Notes: generated by a model from the sequence alone, not told the origin. Positions 51,617-61,092 are shown, counted from the stretch's first letter. The stretch is 64,000 nt of DNA from Amnibacterium setariae (GCF_003581425.1 NZ_QXTG01000002.1:372001-436000); one strand, 5' to 3'. Translations and numbers: made by a program.

Positions 51617-52951
51617 ATGTCAGAACCCACTGATTTGGACGGTCCCCCGCCGCCCACTGACCCGATCGACCGGCTCGCGGCGCTCGACGCGCGCGAGGAG
51701 TTCTTCACCCGGACGCTGCAGCACGCGGACCGCGCGGCGAACGCCGCAGCCGCGGTGCGCCTGCACCTGATGCTCGCGGGCATGGACGCGATGCTGCTCG
51801 AGGAGCAGGAGCAGACCGGCACGATGCCGAGCGGCGACGATCCGGTCGTCACCGGCTTCTATCTCCACCAGGCGAACGAGCTGCGGGTCACGCGGTCGAA
51901 CGTGCAGAAGCGGCTCGACGCGGCCCGGATGCTGCGCGACCACCTGCCGAAGACCTGGGCCGTGTTCCTCGGCGGCCTCGCGTCCGAGGAGGCCGCGGTC
52001 GTCGCGGGCACCGAGGCGATCGGGCTGCCGCCGGAGCACTTCGACCGGTTCGACACGAGGGCCGCCGAGCTCGTGCAGTCCGAGCGCACGACGGCCGTCG
52101 AGCGGGAGCTGAGCGACCTCCGCGACGAGCTCGAGCCGGAGCTGACCACCGAGCGCCACACGGAGGCGACCAACCGCCGCTCCGTCCGGGCCCGTGCGAC
52201 GCGCGACGGCCAGGCGGTGCTCGAGATCCACTCGACCGCCGCCGACGTCGCCGCGGCCTACGACCGGATCCGCAAGCACGCCGTCGCCGCGCACGGGCGG
52301 GAGGGCGAGTGCCGCACCCTCGGCGCACTGATGGTCGACGGGGCGATCGACGCGATCCTCACCGGCTCGATGCGCAGGCCGGAGGAGGGCGGGCCGTCCT
52401 ACCCCTTCGAGCGCCTCGGCGAGACCGCCGATATCACGCGGAAGCTCATCGACGCGACGATCCTCGTGGTGATCCCGGCGGACACGGCGACCGGTTCGGG
52501 CGACGCGCCCGCCCGGGTCGCCGGCATGGGCACCGTCGACGCCGAGACCGCTCGCACGTTGATCGCCCACACCGCGACCTGGACCCGGGCGATCACCGAC
52601 CCGGTCGACGACGCGATCCTGAAGTTCGACTCGCACGAGCGGTACATCCCCTCCGGGCTGAAGAAGCTGCTGCACCTGCGGCAGCCGACCTGCGGATGCG
52701 GCTGCGGGCTCCCCGCCCACCGAGCCGACATCGACCACGTCGAACGGTTCGAGCACGACGGCAGGACCCGGCACGAGAACCTGCAGATCCTGTGCCGCCC
52801 GAGCCATCAGGCGAAGGACGCGGGGTTCGCGGACGTCGTGGTCGACGCCGGCGGCACCCCGCACTGGCGGAACAAGTGGGGCGGCGTGCAGAAGATGAAG
52901 ATCGGCATGCGGATCCGGACGGTCGACGAGTCGGACGTCACCCCGTTCTGA
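51617..52951 (+). CDS. DUF222 protein with C-terminal HNH motif
   Basis: Encodes 444 aa: helical DUF222 region (about 20-300) and an HNH module near residues 355-405 with CGCGLPAHRADIDHVERFEH and a following NLQILCRPSHQAKD. These proteins occur in many copies in actinobacteria. Their role is unproven; spread as 13E12-type repeats is one proposal. All HNH residues appear intact. Confidence 0.9.
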   Translation: MSEPTDLDGPPPPTDPIDRLAALDAREEFFTRTLQHADRAANAAAAVRLHLMLAGMDAMLLEEQEQTGTMPSGDDPVVTGFYLHQANELRVTRSNVQKRLDAARMLRDHLPKTWAVFLGGLASEEAAVVAGTEAIGLPPEHFDRFDTRAAELVQSERTTAVERELSDLRDELEPELTTERHTEATNRRSVRARATRDGQAVLEIHSTAADVAAAYDRIRKHAVAAHGREGECRTLGALMVDGAIDAILTGSMRRPEEGGPSYPFERLGETADITRKLIDATILVVIPADTATGSGDAPARVAGMGTVDAETARTLIAHTATWTRAITDPVDDAILKFDSHERYIPSGLKKLLHLRQPTCGCGCGLPAHRADIDHVERFEHDGRTRHENLQILCRPSHQAKDAGFADVVVDAGGTPHWRNKWGGVQKMKIGMRIRTVDESDVTPF

Positions 52952-53082
52952 CTTCCCGACTTCAACGTCTGATTCGAGCGAATCGACCATCGCTCGCGAC
53001 GAGCAGATTCGCTATCGTCCTGGCCGCGAGTCCTTTTGCAGTCCACCCGCCTGCGGCTCGTCCACCCGAATGGAAAGCCGCC

Positions 53083-53622
53083 ATGCGCAGATCATCCGCG
53101 AGCCTCGCTGCCGCCACCCTTCTCACCCTCGGCCTCGTCGTCGGGGCGGCCGCTCCTGCAGAAGCCGCAGTTCCGAGGTCGTACCGCAATGCGTTGGCAC
53201 AGGCGAAGTCCTACGTCCGCGTCCTCGACATCAGCAAGGCCGGGCTCTACGACCAGCTGCACAGCCGTTACGGCGGCCGCTTCTCCGCGAAGGCCGCGCG
53301 GTACGGCGCGAACCACGTGAAGGCGAACTGGAATCGTGAGGCGCTCGGCGCTGCGAAGTCGTACGTCCGAGTGCTCGACATCAGCAAGGCCGGACTTCAC
53401 GACCAGCTCGTCAGCAAGCACGGCTCGCAGTTCACCGAGAAGCAGGCGAAGTACGCGTTGCGCCACGTCAAGGTGAATTACAACAAAGAGGCGCTCGCCG
53501 CGGCGAAATCGTACGACCGGCTCTTCCACATGTCGGATGCGGAGCTCTACGACCAGCTGACGAGCAAATACGGCGCGCAGTTCACGGCCTCCCAGGCGAA
53601 CTACGCCATCGATCACCTCTGA
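53083..53622 (+). CDS. Secreted Ltp-family protein with three repeats
   Basis: Encodes 179 aa: a signal peptide (about 1-29) and three tandem repeats of about 48 residues, each with SYVRVLDISKAGLYDQL- or SYDRLFHMSDAELYDQL-like sequence and a closing YA..HVK. This is the Ltp domain (host cell surface-exposed lipoprotein), known from phage TP-J34 as a superinfection-exclusion factor. There is no lipobox Cys here, so it is probably secreted or wall-associated. Confidence 0.85.
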   Translation: MRRSSASLAAATLLTLGLVVGAAAPAEAAVPRSYRNALAQAKSYVRVLDISKAGLYDQLHSRYGGRFSAKAARYGANHVKANWNREALGAAKSYVRVLDISKAGLHDQLVSKHGSQFTEKQAKYALRHVKVNYNKEALAAAKSYDRLFHMSDAELYDQLTSKYGAQFTASQANYAIDHL

Positions 53623-53711
53623 CACCGACGGGTCGGCCCCGCACGCGGCTGAGGAAGTGGCCTGACTGCATCGTGCATCGCAGGCGTGTCGTCGCGCCCT
53701 ACGGTCGAGGC

Positions 53712-54284
53712 ATGGCGCGCTTCTCCGACGACGACTTCGCCGAGCTGCGGAAGGAGCGCGAGCAGGATGCGAGCCGTCCCCTCGGTGCTGCCCGGCGCAC
53801 CGACGGCGAGCAGCGGAACGCCGACCTCGAGACGTGGCTCGCGGCGGGCGACAACCTCGCCGAGAAGGCGATCGAGGCGCTCGACACGGGCGATGCCGAA
53901 CGGGCGCTCCAACTCGCCCGGCGCATCGCCGCCCTGCCCGTCCTGGACGGGGAGACCCGGACCGGCCCGACCGCGGTCGACCTCCTCCTCTACAACGAGG
54001 TGGTCGCGCCGTCGTTCGACGAGGGCGAGGCGCGAGGCCTCCTCGACCTCCCCCTCCGCCTCCTGCCCGACCTGGATGCCGCCGCCGCGGACGAGCTGCG
54101 CCACGTCCTCGCCTCGATGACGGACTTCGACCTGCCCGCCGGCGTGCTGCGACGCATCACCGAGGTCGTGCCGCCCGAGCGTCGGCTCGACCCGCCGTTC
54201 GACGGCGTCGGGGAGGAGGATCTGCCGGCGGCGATCGTCTCGGTCCTCCGGCTGGTGCTGCGCCTCCGATCCGACGAGGACTGA
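53712..54284 (+). CDS. Hypothetical helical protein
   Basis: Encodes 190 aa, largely helical with an acidic composition and no motif. The ATG follows TACGGT (53700-53705) by 6 nt. No context suggests a role. Confidence 0.65.
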   Translation: MARFSDDDFAELRKEREQDASRPLGAARRTDGEQRNADLETWLAAGDNLAEKAIEALDTGDAERALQLARRIAALPVLDGETRTGPTAVDLLLYNEVVAPSFDEGEARGLLDLPLRLLPDLDAAAADELRHVLASMTDFDLPAGVLRRITEVVPPERRLDPPFDGVGEEDLPAAIVSVLRLVLRLRSDED

Positions 54285-54395
54285 CGAGCGGCGACGAGGT
54301 CCGACGACATCGGCAGGAGTCGTGCAGGGCGGACCGCCACGATGTGAGGACGCCGCTCCCCCGAGCGAGCGATGGACTGAGCTGAGGAGTCGAAG

Positions 54396-54911
54396 ATGGC
54401 GAGTCCCGTCGGAACGGTGCTGTCCCTCGTCACGAAGGCGTGGCCCCTGGTCCTCAAGTACGGACCGAAGGCCGTCGCCGCGCTGACCGTGGTGACCAAG
54501 TTCGTCTCGGACAACCCGAAGGTCCCCGAGTGGTTCCGGAAGCGGATCGAGGACCTGCCGAACCGTCTGAGCGACGTGCAGAAGAAGCGCGGCGACGCCG
54601 CGAAGATCCGCGGCACGCTCGACATCATCCGCGAGGTCGCCCTCGACGCCCAGCGCGCCGACGCGTCCGTGGACGCCGGCAGCTACGTCGCGCGGGCCGA
54701 CCGGATCGAGCGCGGCGTACGGCTCGCGGAGACGCAGGAGCGCGGCGACCAGAAGCCGCTGCTCGCGAAGCTCAAGTCGGACACCGACGGCCTGCTCGCC
54801 GAGGTGCTCGAGGACGTGTCCGGCGACCCGAAGCCGAGCACGGCGTCCACCTCAGCATCCTCGCACCAGCCCGAGGGCCAGCCCGAACGGGTCGATCCGC
54901 CGACCGAGTGA
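54396..54911 (+). CDS. Hypothetical protein with amphipathic helices
   Basis: Encodes 171 aa. The first 38 residues are mildly hydrophobic (VLSLVTKAWPLVLKYGPKAV) and may touch the membrane; the rest is charged and helical, ending in a Ser/Pro/Glu tail. GAGGAG lies 7 nt before the ATG. No family recognised. Confidence 0.6.
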   Translation: MASPVGTVLSLVTKAWPLVLKYGPKAVAALTVVTKFVSDNPKVPEWFRKRIEDLPNRLSDVQKKRGDAAKIRGTLDIIREVALDAQRADASVDAGSYVARADRIERGVRLAETQERGDQKPLLAKLKSDTDGLLAEVLEDVSGDPKPSTASTSASSHQPEGQPERVDPPTE

Positions 54912-55049
54912 CCGCCGCGGGCTCTCGGCTGCGCAAGCGCTGAGAGCCCTGGCGCGGCGCTCGCGCCCGCTCCTACGGTCGGCCCCGTCAGCAACGGAGC
55001 CGACACCCACGACGTCCGTCGGCTCCGTCCTCGATGAGGAGGAGGACCG

Positions 55050-56639
55050 ATGGAACCCACCCGCCCGCCGAAGCCGTTCTGGCGTCGACGTCGAACCCGG
55101 CTCGCCATGGCCGGGGTCGCCGCGCTCGCCTCCGGCGCGCTCACGACCTCGCTCGTGCTGCCCGCGACCGCGACGCCCGACAGGCCGAGCCGCAGCAGCG
55201 CGACCCCCGTGCTCGCGAACCTGTTCGAGTGGAACTGGCCGAGCGTCGCGAAGGAGTGCACGACCCAGCTCGGGCCCGCCGGGTACGCGGGCGTGCAGGT
55301 CGCACCGCCGCAGGACTCGACGAAGCGCACCGAGCTCGGCAACGGCAGCGACGCCGTGCTCCACCCGTGGTGGGAGGTGTACCAGCCGGTGAGCTACGCG
55401 CTCACGAGCCGGATGGGCACCGAGGCCCAGTTCACGGCGATGGTGAAGACCTGCCGCGCCGCGGGCGTGAAGGTCTACGTCGACGCGGTCATCAACCACA
55501 TGACCGGCCAGGGCACCACCTCCTACGGCGGCCGCAGCCACACGAAGTACTCGTACCCGGGCCTGTACGCGCCGAGCGACTTCCACCGCCACCCGACGAG
55601 CTGCCCCGTGCCGCCCGCCTCCGGGTCGAGCGACCGGATGGGCAGCATCCGCGACTTCAACGACTACCGGCAGGTCTGGAACTGCGAGCTCGTCGGCCTC
55701 TCCGACCTGAACACCGGCTCGCCGGCGGTGCGGGCGAAGCTCGCGGGGTACCTGAACAAGCTGCTCTCCTACGGCGTCTCCGGGTTCCGGGTCGATGCGG
55801 CGAAGCACGTCTCGCAGACCGACCTCGCCGCGATCCAGTCGAGGCTGCGCCGCACCGTCGACGGCACGCGTCCGTACTTCGCCCTCGAGGTCGGCGCCGG
55901 CAGCCCCGGCCGCATCTCCCCCGCCGCCTACACGGGCCTCGGGCAGGTGCTCGGCTTCGACTACACGACCGCGCTCTTCAACGCGTTCAAGTCGTACGAC
56001 GACGGGCAGAAGCCGCGGAACGACGGGAACATCGGGTCGCTCGCCGTGTTCGGGGAGGCCTCCGGCCTGCTGCCGAGCGCGAACGAGCTGGTGTTCGTGC
56101 AGAACCACGACACGGAGCGGAACGGGTCGAGCCTCAACTACAAGGACCCGAACAACCTGATCGCGACGCACTTCATGCTCGCGTACCCGTACGGGACGCC
56201 GCAGGTGTACTCGGGCTTCACCTGGGACACGGACACGAACCAGTCGCCGCCCTCGGACGCGAACGGGTTCGTCACCGACACGGACTGCGCGAGCAGCGCG
56301 TGGAACTGCACGGTGCAGGACCGCGGTGTGAAGGGCATGGTCGGCTTCCACAACCGCGTCGGCCAGGCGCCGGTGCGCAACTGGTACGACGACGGCGCGA
56401 ACCTGATCGCGTTCAGCCGCGGGAACGTCGGCTTCTTCGCCACGAACAACGAGACCGCGGCGACGACCGTCACGGTGCGCACGGGCCTGCCGCGCGGCAC
56501 CTACTGCGACGTCGTGCACGGCGTGAAGCGCGGCGGCACCTGCAGCGGCCCGATCGTCCGCGTGAACGCGAACGGTACGGCGAGCATCCGGGTCGGCCCC
56601 TACGACTCAGTCGCCTTCACCCGCAGCGACCGCCTCTAG
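55050..56639 (+). CDS. Secreted alpha-amylase (GH13)
   Basis: Encodes 529 aa with a signal peptide (about 1-42). The four GH13 regions are present: DAVINH (145-150), GFRVDAAKH with nucleophile Asp249, acid/base Glu280 in YFALEV, and VQNHDTER with Asp355. The start ANLFEWNWPSVAKEC and the KH in region II match the animal/Streptomyces subfamily that binds calcium and chloride. It hydrolyses starch outside the cell. GGAGGAGG precedes the ATG, and a long hairpin terminator follows the stop. Confidence 0.95.
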   Translation: MEPTRPPKPFWRRRRTRLAMAGVAALASGALTTSLVLPATATPDRPSRSSATPVLANLFEWNWPSVAKECTTQLGPAGYAGVQVAPPQDSTKRTELGNGSDAVLHPWWEVYQPVSYALTSRMGTEAQFTAMVKTCRAAGVKVYVDAVINHMTGQGTTSYGGRSHTKYSYPGLYAPSDFHRHPTSCPVPPASGSSDRMGSIRDFNDYRQVWNCELVGLSDLNTGSPAVRAKLAGYLNKLLSYGVSGFRVDAAKHVSQTDLAAIQSRLRRTVDGTRPYFALEVGAGSPGRISPAAYTGLGQVLGFDYTTALFNAFKSYDDGQKPRNDGNIGSLAVFGEASGLLPSANELVFVQNHDTERNGSSLNYKDPNNLIATHFMLAYPYGTPQVYSGFTWDTDTNQSPPSDANGFVTDTDCASSAWNCTVQDRGVKGMVGFHNRVGQAPVRNWYDDGANLIAFSRGNVGFFATNNETAATTVTVRTGLPRGTYCDVVHGVKRGGTCSGPIVRVNANGTASIRVGPYDSVAFTRSDRL

Positions 56640-56700
56640 TGCGGTGATCGCCGACTGGTGCGGCTGCGATCGCAGCCGCACCAGTCGGGAATCGCCGCAC
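56639..56700. terminator. Long near-perfect hairpin after the amylase gene
   Basis: Arms 56651-56669 and 56670-56688 are perfect with no loop (a palindrome), and pairing resumes after two mismatches out to 56639 and 56700 with one G-T pair. It begins at the amylase stop codon and ends just before the ATG of the next gene at 56702, so it probably separates the two transcripts. Confidence 0.75.
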
Positions 56701-56701
56701 C

Positions 56702-56929
56702 ATGCGGACGCTCGCCGGCGGCGACCGGTCGACGCTGCTCGGCGTGTTCTGGATGGGCGTCGGCTTCGCGATCGCCGCGCTCAGCGAGGTGCTGCCCGAC
56801 CCGGACGCCCGACGGACGACGATCTGGCTCGCGCTCGCGTTCATCGTGCTGGGCGGGATCTTCGTGTACCTGATCCCGCCGTTCCTCACGCTCCGGTGGT
56901 GTCGGGCGCAGCGCGCGGGTCGGCGCTGA
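56702..56929 (+). CDS. Small two-helix membrane protein
   Basis: Encodes 75 aa with two hydrophobic helices (about 10-28 and 41-62) separated by PDPDARRT and a basic tail. It begins 2 nt after the hairpin, leaving no room for a ribosome-binding site outside the stem, so the real start could be downstream. Confidence 0.5.
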   Translation: MRTLAGGDRSTLLGVFWMGVGFAIAALSEVLPDPDARRTTIWLALAFIVLGGIFVYLIPPFLTLRWCRAQRAGRR

Positions 56930-56944
56930 CGTCCTCGCGCCGCC

Positions 56945-57979
56945 TCAGTAGCGCCCGCCGGTGAGCAGTCGCCGCGCGGCCTCGAGCTGCGTCGGCGAGC
57001 ACGAGCCGCCGTAGCCGAGGTAGCCCCGCGGTTCGAGCGCCATCGCGCCGCAGTCCGCCGCGTGCTCGATCGGGCGGATGTCCGACTTCAGCGGCCCCGA
57101 GGGGCCCGTCGCGCCGACGCCCATCGGGTCGTAGGAGGAGAACTGCGCCGCGGCAGCGGCCAGCATCCGCTTCCTGCCCTCGTTCGTCCCGTCGTAGTTC
57201 AGCCACTGCCGCTCGTGCGAGCACTCGTGCAGCGCGACGCTGCGGACGATCTCGGGTCGCGCCATCGCGCCGGTGCCGACGACGGCGTCGATGCGGATCA
57301 GGGAGGTGCCGGGCTGGTAGTCGCCCGCCACGTCACCCATGAGGTCGGCGATCCGGACCGCGGTCGTCGGGCAGTACGGGGCGGCGTCCCGGTAGATCTG
57401 CGCGGCCAGTCCCGTGTAGGCGGCCTGGTTCTCGTAGACCACCGAGACGGACCTGGACCGGACGGCGGGTGCGACGCCGGCCGCGTCGATGAAGGACGCC
57501 GACGCGATGCGGTACGCGATCGTCGTGGCCGGCGCTGCGCCGGAGGCGGACCACGGCGGGGTCGAGACGTGGAGACCGTGCTCGTCCTGGCGGACCGGGG
57601 CCGAGGTCGACTCCCACTTCCCCGAGCCGACCCGTCGCTCGAGCGACAGCCGGAGCGCCGGAGCCGCCCCGCTGGTGCGGACGCCGTAGCCCGCAGCGAG
57701 CACGACCGTGCCGCCGTCGCCCACGACGCTCGTCGTCCGCGTGCCACGGCCTTCGATGACGAGCGGTCCGAGCTCGACGCCGACGGACTCCGAGCCGCGA
57801 TTCGGCGCTCCGACCGCCACCTGCGGCCCGGCGATCGGCGCGGCCGGGCCGCCGTCCACACCGGGCAGCTGCTTCGCGGCGAGGCCGAGCGCGACGACCA
57901 CCAGGCCGAGCAGGACCATGGCGGAGCGCTTCACGCCGGGCTTCTCGCGATCACCAGACCATTCGAGCAGGAGCCGCAC
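56945..57979 (-). CDS. Membrane-anchored zincin-like metallopeptidase candidate
   Basis: Encodes 344 aa from GTG at 57979; GTG at 57934 (KRSAMVLLGL) is equally possible and better as a signal-anchor start. One hydrophobic helix is followed by an extracytoplasmic part. VALHECSHERQW is an HEXXH zinc motif, and IEHAADCGAMAL about 75 residues later could supply the third ligand as in gluzincins. No family is recognised and the first half is of unknown fold. It follows the ABC permease by 40 nt and may be co-transcribed. Confidence 0.65.
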   Translation of the reverse strand: MRLLLEWSGDREKPGVKRSAMVLLGLVVVALGLAAKQLPGVDGGPAAPIAGPQVAVGAPNRGSESVGVELGPLVIEGRGTRTTSVVGDGGTVVLAAGYGVRTSGAAPALRLSLERRVGSGKWESTSAPVRQDEHGLHVSTPPWSASGAAPATTIAYRIASASFIDAAGVAPAVRSRSVSVVYENQAAYTGLAAQIYRDAAPYCPTTAVRIADLMGDVAGDYQPGTSLIRIDAVVGTGAMARPEIVRSVALHECSHERQWLNYDGTNEGRKRMLAAAAAQFSSYDPMGVGATGPSGPLKSDIRPIEHAADCGAMALEPRGYLGYGGSCSPTQLEAARRLLTGGRY

Positions 57980-58019
57980 CGGCGGGGGCAGCCCGTGTTC
58001 GAGGGCTGGTCGGGACGGG

Positions 58020-59186
58020 TCACTCGAAGCGGAGCGCGTCGACCACCTGCAGCCGGGAGGCGGTGCGCGCCGGCACGACCCCGAAGACGACGCCGACGAG
58101 CACGCTGAACAGCACCGCGAGCAGCACGGTCACCGGGGAGATGGTCAGCGCCCAGCCGCCGATCGCCGCGACGACCGCGGACAGCGCGATGCCGACCACG
58201 ATCCCGATCAGGCCGCCCGCGACGGACAGCACGACCGCCTCCACGAGGAACTGCGTCAGGATCTGGCCGCGCCGAGCGCCGATCGCGCGGCGGACGCCGA
58301 TCTCGCGGGTCCGCTCGCGCACCGACACGAGCATGATGTTCATGATCCCGATGCCGCCGACCAGCACGCTGATCGACGCGATGCCGCCGAGCAGCAGCGA
58401 CAGCAGGCTCTGCACCGTGCCGATCGTGCTGATCACCGACGCCGGGTTGGTGATCGCGAACGACGCGCTGTCGTCCGGGCCGAGGCCGTAGCGGGCGCGG
58501 AGGATCGCGTCCGCGTCCGCCTGCACGCCGTCGACCGCGTCCGTGCTCGTCGCCGCGAGCAGCACCGAGGTCACGTACGGCGTCTGCGCGAACAGGTCCC
58601 GGGCCGCCGCGATCGGCACATAGGCCGTGCCGCTCGTGGTGAAGCCGGTCGCGTCGTCGAGCACGCCGACGAGCGTGAAGACGCGCCCCTCGACCGTGAG
58701 CGGCTGCCCGACGTCCTCGGCCGTGACGTGCAGGGCGTTCGCGGCCGCGGTGCTGAGCACGACCGTGCTCGCCTCGGCGCCGCCGGGGAAGCCCGGGAGG
58801 AATCGGCCGACCGACAGGGCCGGCTTCTGCACGGCCTCGTACTCGGCATCGACGCCGACGAGCGAGAGCTGCTCGGTCTCGCCGTCGTGGACCACGTCGC
58901 CGCGGCCCGAGACGGTGGTCGCGACCCGGGTCACGTCGGGCGTGCCGCGCAGGGCCGCCGCGTCCGCCTCCGTGAGCGCGGTCGGCCCGCTGCCGGTCAC
59001 CGTCACCGTCGTCGCGCCCAGCGCGTTCAGAGAGCCGGTGATGCCGCTCGTCGCGCCGCTCGCGATCGAGGTCAGCGCGAGCAGCGACGCGACGCCGATG
59101 ATCACGCCGAGCATGGTCAGGAGGGAACGCGTGCGGGCCGCGACGAGGCGCGAGAGCGCCAGCGCGACCGTGGTGCGGAGGTTCAC
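58020..59186 (-). CDS. MacB-like ABC transporter permease
   Basis: Encodes 388 aa with the MacB/FtsX plan: one helix at the N terminus (RSLLTMLGVIIGVASLLALTSI), an extracytoplasmic domain of about 220 residues, then three helices beginning GGIGIMNIMLVSVRERTREIG, whose cytoplasmic loop couples to the ATPase. Its start overlaps the ATPase stop by 4 nt. The set exports drugs, peptides or lipids. Confidence 0.92.
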   Translation of the reverse strand: MNLRTTVALALSRLVAARTRSLLTMLGVIIGVASLLALTSIASGATSGITGSLNALGATTVTVTGSGPTALTEADAAALRGTPDVTRVATTVSGRGDVVHDGETEQLSLVGVDAEYEAVQKPALSVGRFLPGFPGGAEASTVVLSTAAANALHVTAEDVGQPLTVEGRVFTLVGVLDDATGFTTSGTAYVPIAAARDLFAQTPYVTSVLLAATSTDAVDGVQADADAILRARYGLGPDDSASFAITNPASVISTIGTVQSLLSLLLGGIASISVLVGGIGIMNIMLVSVRERTREIGVRRAIGARRGQILTQFLVEAVVLSVAGGLIGIVVGIALSAVVAAIGGWALTISPVTVLLAVLFSVLVGVVFGVVPARTASRLQVVDALRFE

Positions 59187-59872
59187 GCCGCCACCTTCGC
59201 CTCGAGCAGGCGCCCGTCGCGGATCGCGACCCGGCGGTGCGCCCGCTCGGCGATCGACGCGTCGTGCGTGATCAGCACGATCGTGCGGCCCTCGGCGTTC
59301 ATCGACTCGAGCAGCTCGAGCACCGCCGCGCCGGACCGGGAGTCGAGGGCGCCGGTCGGCTCGTCCGCCAGCACGAGCGCCGGCTCGGTGACGACGGCCC
59401 GCGCGATCGCGACCCGCTGCTGCTGGCCGCCGGAGAGCATCGTCCGGTCGTGCTCGAGGCGGTCGCCGAGCCCGAGCGCGGCGAGCACCTCCGCCGCCTT
59501 CGCCCGCGCCGTCTTCACCCGCTCGCCGCGGTACAGGAGGGGCGCGGCCACGTTGTCGAGCGCGCTCGTCTGCGGCAGCAGCTGGAACTGCTGGAACACG
59601 AAGCCGATCGCGTCGCCGCGCAGCCGGGTCAAGGCGTCGTCGCCGAGGCGGCCGACGTCCTCCCCCGCGACCTCCACGGTGCCGGCCGTCGGGCGGTCGA
59701 GGCAGCCGACGAGGTTCATCAGCGTCGACTTGCCCGACCCCGAGGGGCCGACGATCGCCACGAACTCGCCCGGCTCGATCGAGAGGCTCACCCCGTCGAG
59801 GGCGACCGTCGTCGTGTCGCCGACCGCGTACTCGCGCCGCACGTCTGTGAGGCGCACGACCGGGCCCGTCAC
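59183..59872 (-). CDS. MacB-like ABC transporter ATP-binding protein
   Basis: Encodes 229 aa. Walker A GPSGSGKST, the Q-loop FQQFQLLPQ, signature LSGGQQQRVAIARA, Walker B LVLADEPTGALD and the H-loop ITHD are intact. The FQQF and DEPTGALD patterns assign it to the LolD/MacB family. GTG at 59872 overlaps the adaptor stop by 4 nt. Confidence 0.95.
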   Translation of the reverse strand: MTGPVVRLTDVRREYAVGDTTTVALDGVSLSIEPGEFVAIVGPSGSGKSTLMNLVGCLDRPTAGTVEVAGEDVGRLGDDALTRLRGDAIGFVFQQFQLLPQTSALDNVAAPLLYRGERVKTARAKAAEVLAALGLGDRLEHDRTMLSGGQQQRVAIARAVVTEPALVLADEPTGALDSRSGAAVLELLESMNAEGRTIVLITHDASIAERAHRRVAIRDGRLLEAKVAA

Positions 59873-60918
59873 TTCGACCCTCCCGTCGCGGCCAGCGTCG
59901 GGGAGGCGCCGGTGACGGAGGTCGGTGGCCCGAGCCGCCGCGTGGTCGCCGCGACCTCGCCGGACGCGCCGACGACGACGCGCTGCCCCGCGCGGGGGCC
60001 GGACCGCACCTCGACGGCCGTGTCGCCGACGAGGCCGATCTCGATCGGGACCGCGCGCGTGGCGTCGCCGTCCACGACCCGGACGCGGAGGTCCTGCCCC
60101 GCGCCCTCGATCGCGGCTGCCGGGACGGCGACGACGTCGTCCGCGTGTGCGGTGGTGATCGCGCCGGTGGCGGTCATGCCGATGCGGGCGCCGGACGGGA
60201 TGCGGTCGAGACGCACGAGCACCGGGTAGCGGAGGGCACCGCTGCTCGCGTCGGGCACCTGCTCGACCGCGTCGACGACGCCGGTCGTCGTGGCGGTGCC
60301 CGCGGCCAGGGTGATCGCGACGCGCTGCCCGGAGCGGACCTCGGCGATCTGGTTCTCGCTGATCTCGAGCGCGGCCAGCACCCGTCCCGCGCCGATCGTC
60401 ACGAGCCGGCCGGCGTCCGCGTGCGCCGCGGTCGACACCGACCGGACGTGCCCGCTGACCGGCGCATCCACGTCGTGCAGCGAGCCGTCGGCGCGCTCGA
60501 CCCGCGCGATCCGGTCGCCGCGGTCGAGCCGCTGCCCGGGCTCGACGGACACCGAGTCGACCGTGAGCGAGCCCGCCCCCGCCTGCGCCGAGCCGCCGCC
60601 GCCGCCCGTGCCGCCCGTGCCGCCTGCGCCGCCCGTGCTGCTTCCGGTGCTGCCGGTGCTCGCGCCGGCGCGGGCCGTGAGGGTCGCCGTGCCGTCCGCG
60701 TCGACCGCGTAGGTGTACTGGTCGACGAGGGTGCCGGTGCCGCTCACGGACCGGATGACGTCGGTGCTGCGCGCGACGGCCGTCAGCGGCGGGTCGGCCG
60801 CCGACGCGCGGTCGGCGATGACGACCCCGGAGGCGACCGCCCCGCCGGCGACGACGACCGCGACCACGCCCAGCACCCACCAGCGGCGGGGACCCCGCCG
60901 CGCTCCGACCCCTGCCAT
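59869..60918 (-). CDS. MacA/HlyD-like periplasmic-type adaptor protein
   Basis: Encodes 349 aa: an N-terminal anchor helix (about 13-35), a lipoyl-like half (VSVEPGQRLDRGDRIARVE then APVSGHVRSV) and beta-barrel segments to the end. Residues about 85-117, where Gram-negative MacA has its helical hairpin, are replaced by a Gly/Ser/Thr-rich tract. It is the first gene of the operon with the ATPase and permease and would deliver substrate to the permease in a cell with one membrane. Confidence 0.88.
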   Translation of the reverse strand: MAGVGARRGPRRWWVLGVVAVVVAGGAVASGVVIADRASAADPPLTAVARSTDVIRSVSGTGTLVDQYTYAVDADGTATLTARAGASTGSTGSSTGGAGGTGGTGGGGGSAQAGAGSLTVDSVSVEPGQRLDRGDRIARVERADGSLHDVDAPVSGHVRSVSTAAHADAGRLVTIGAGRVLAALEISENQIAEVRSGQRVAITLAAGTATTTGVVDAVEQVPDASSGALRYPVLVRLDRIPSGARIGMTATGAITTAHADDVVAVPAAAIEGAGQDLRVRVVDGDATRAVPIEIGLVGDTAVEVRSGPRAGQRVVVGASGEVAATTRRLGPPTSVTGASPTLAATGGSK

Positions 60919-61092
60919 GACCGCTCCTCCGCGCTCCGACCGCCGGTCCCGACGATCGGGTCCAGCGTCGTCGCGGGCGGCAGCCGGGGCGTCCGGCGCG
61001 GGGATGCTCCTCGACTACTCCGCCGGTCGCAGCGCGGGCGCGATTAAGTCCTCCCTGGGCCGGACACGAGCCGCCGGTGAAAGGGTGGCGCG

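Noticed and set aside
53170-53620. CRISPR-like regular repeats
   Set aside because: The periodicity comes from three diverged coding repeats of the Ltp protein.
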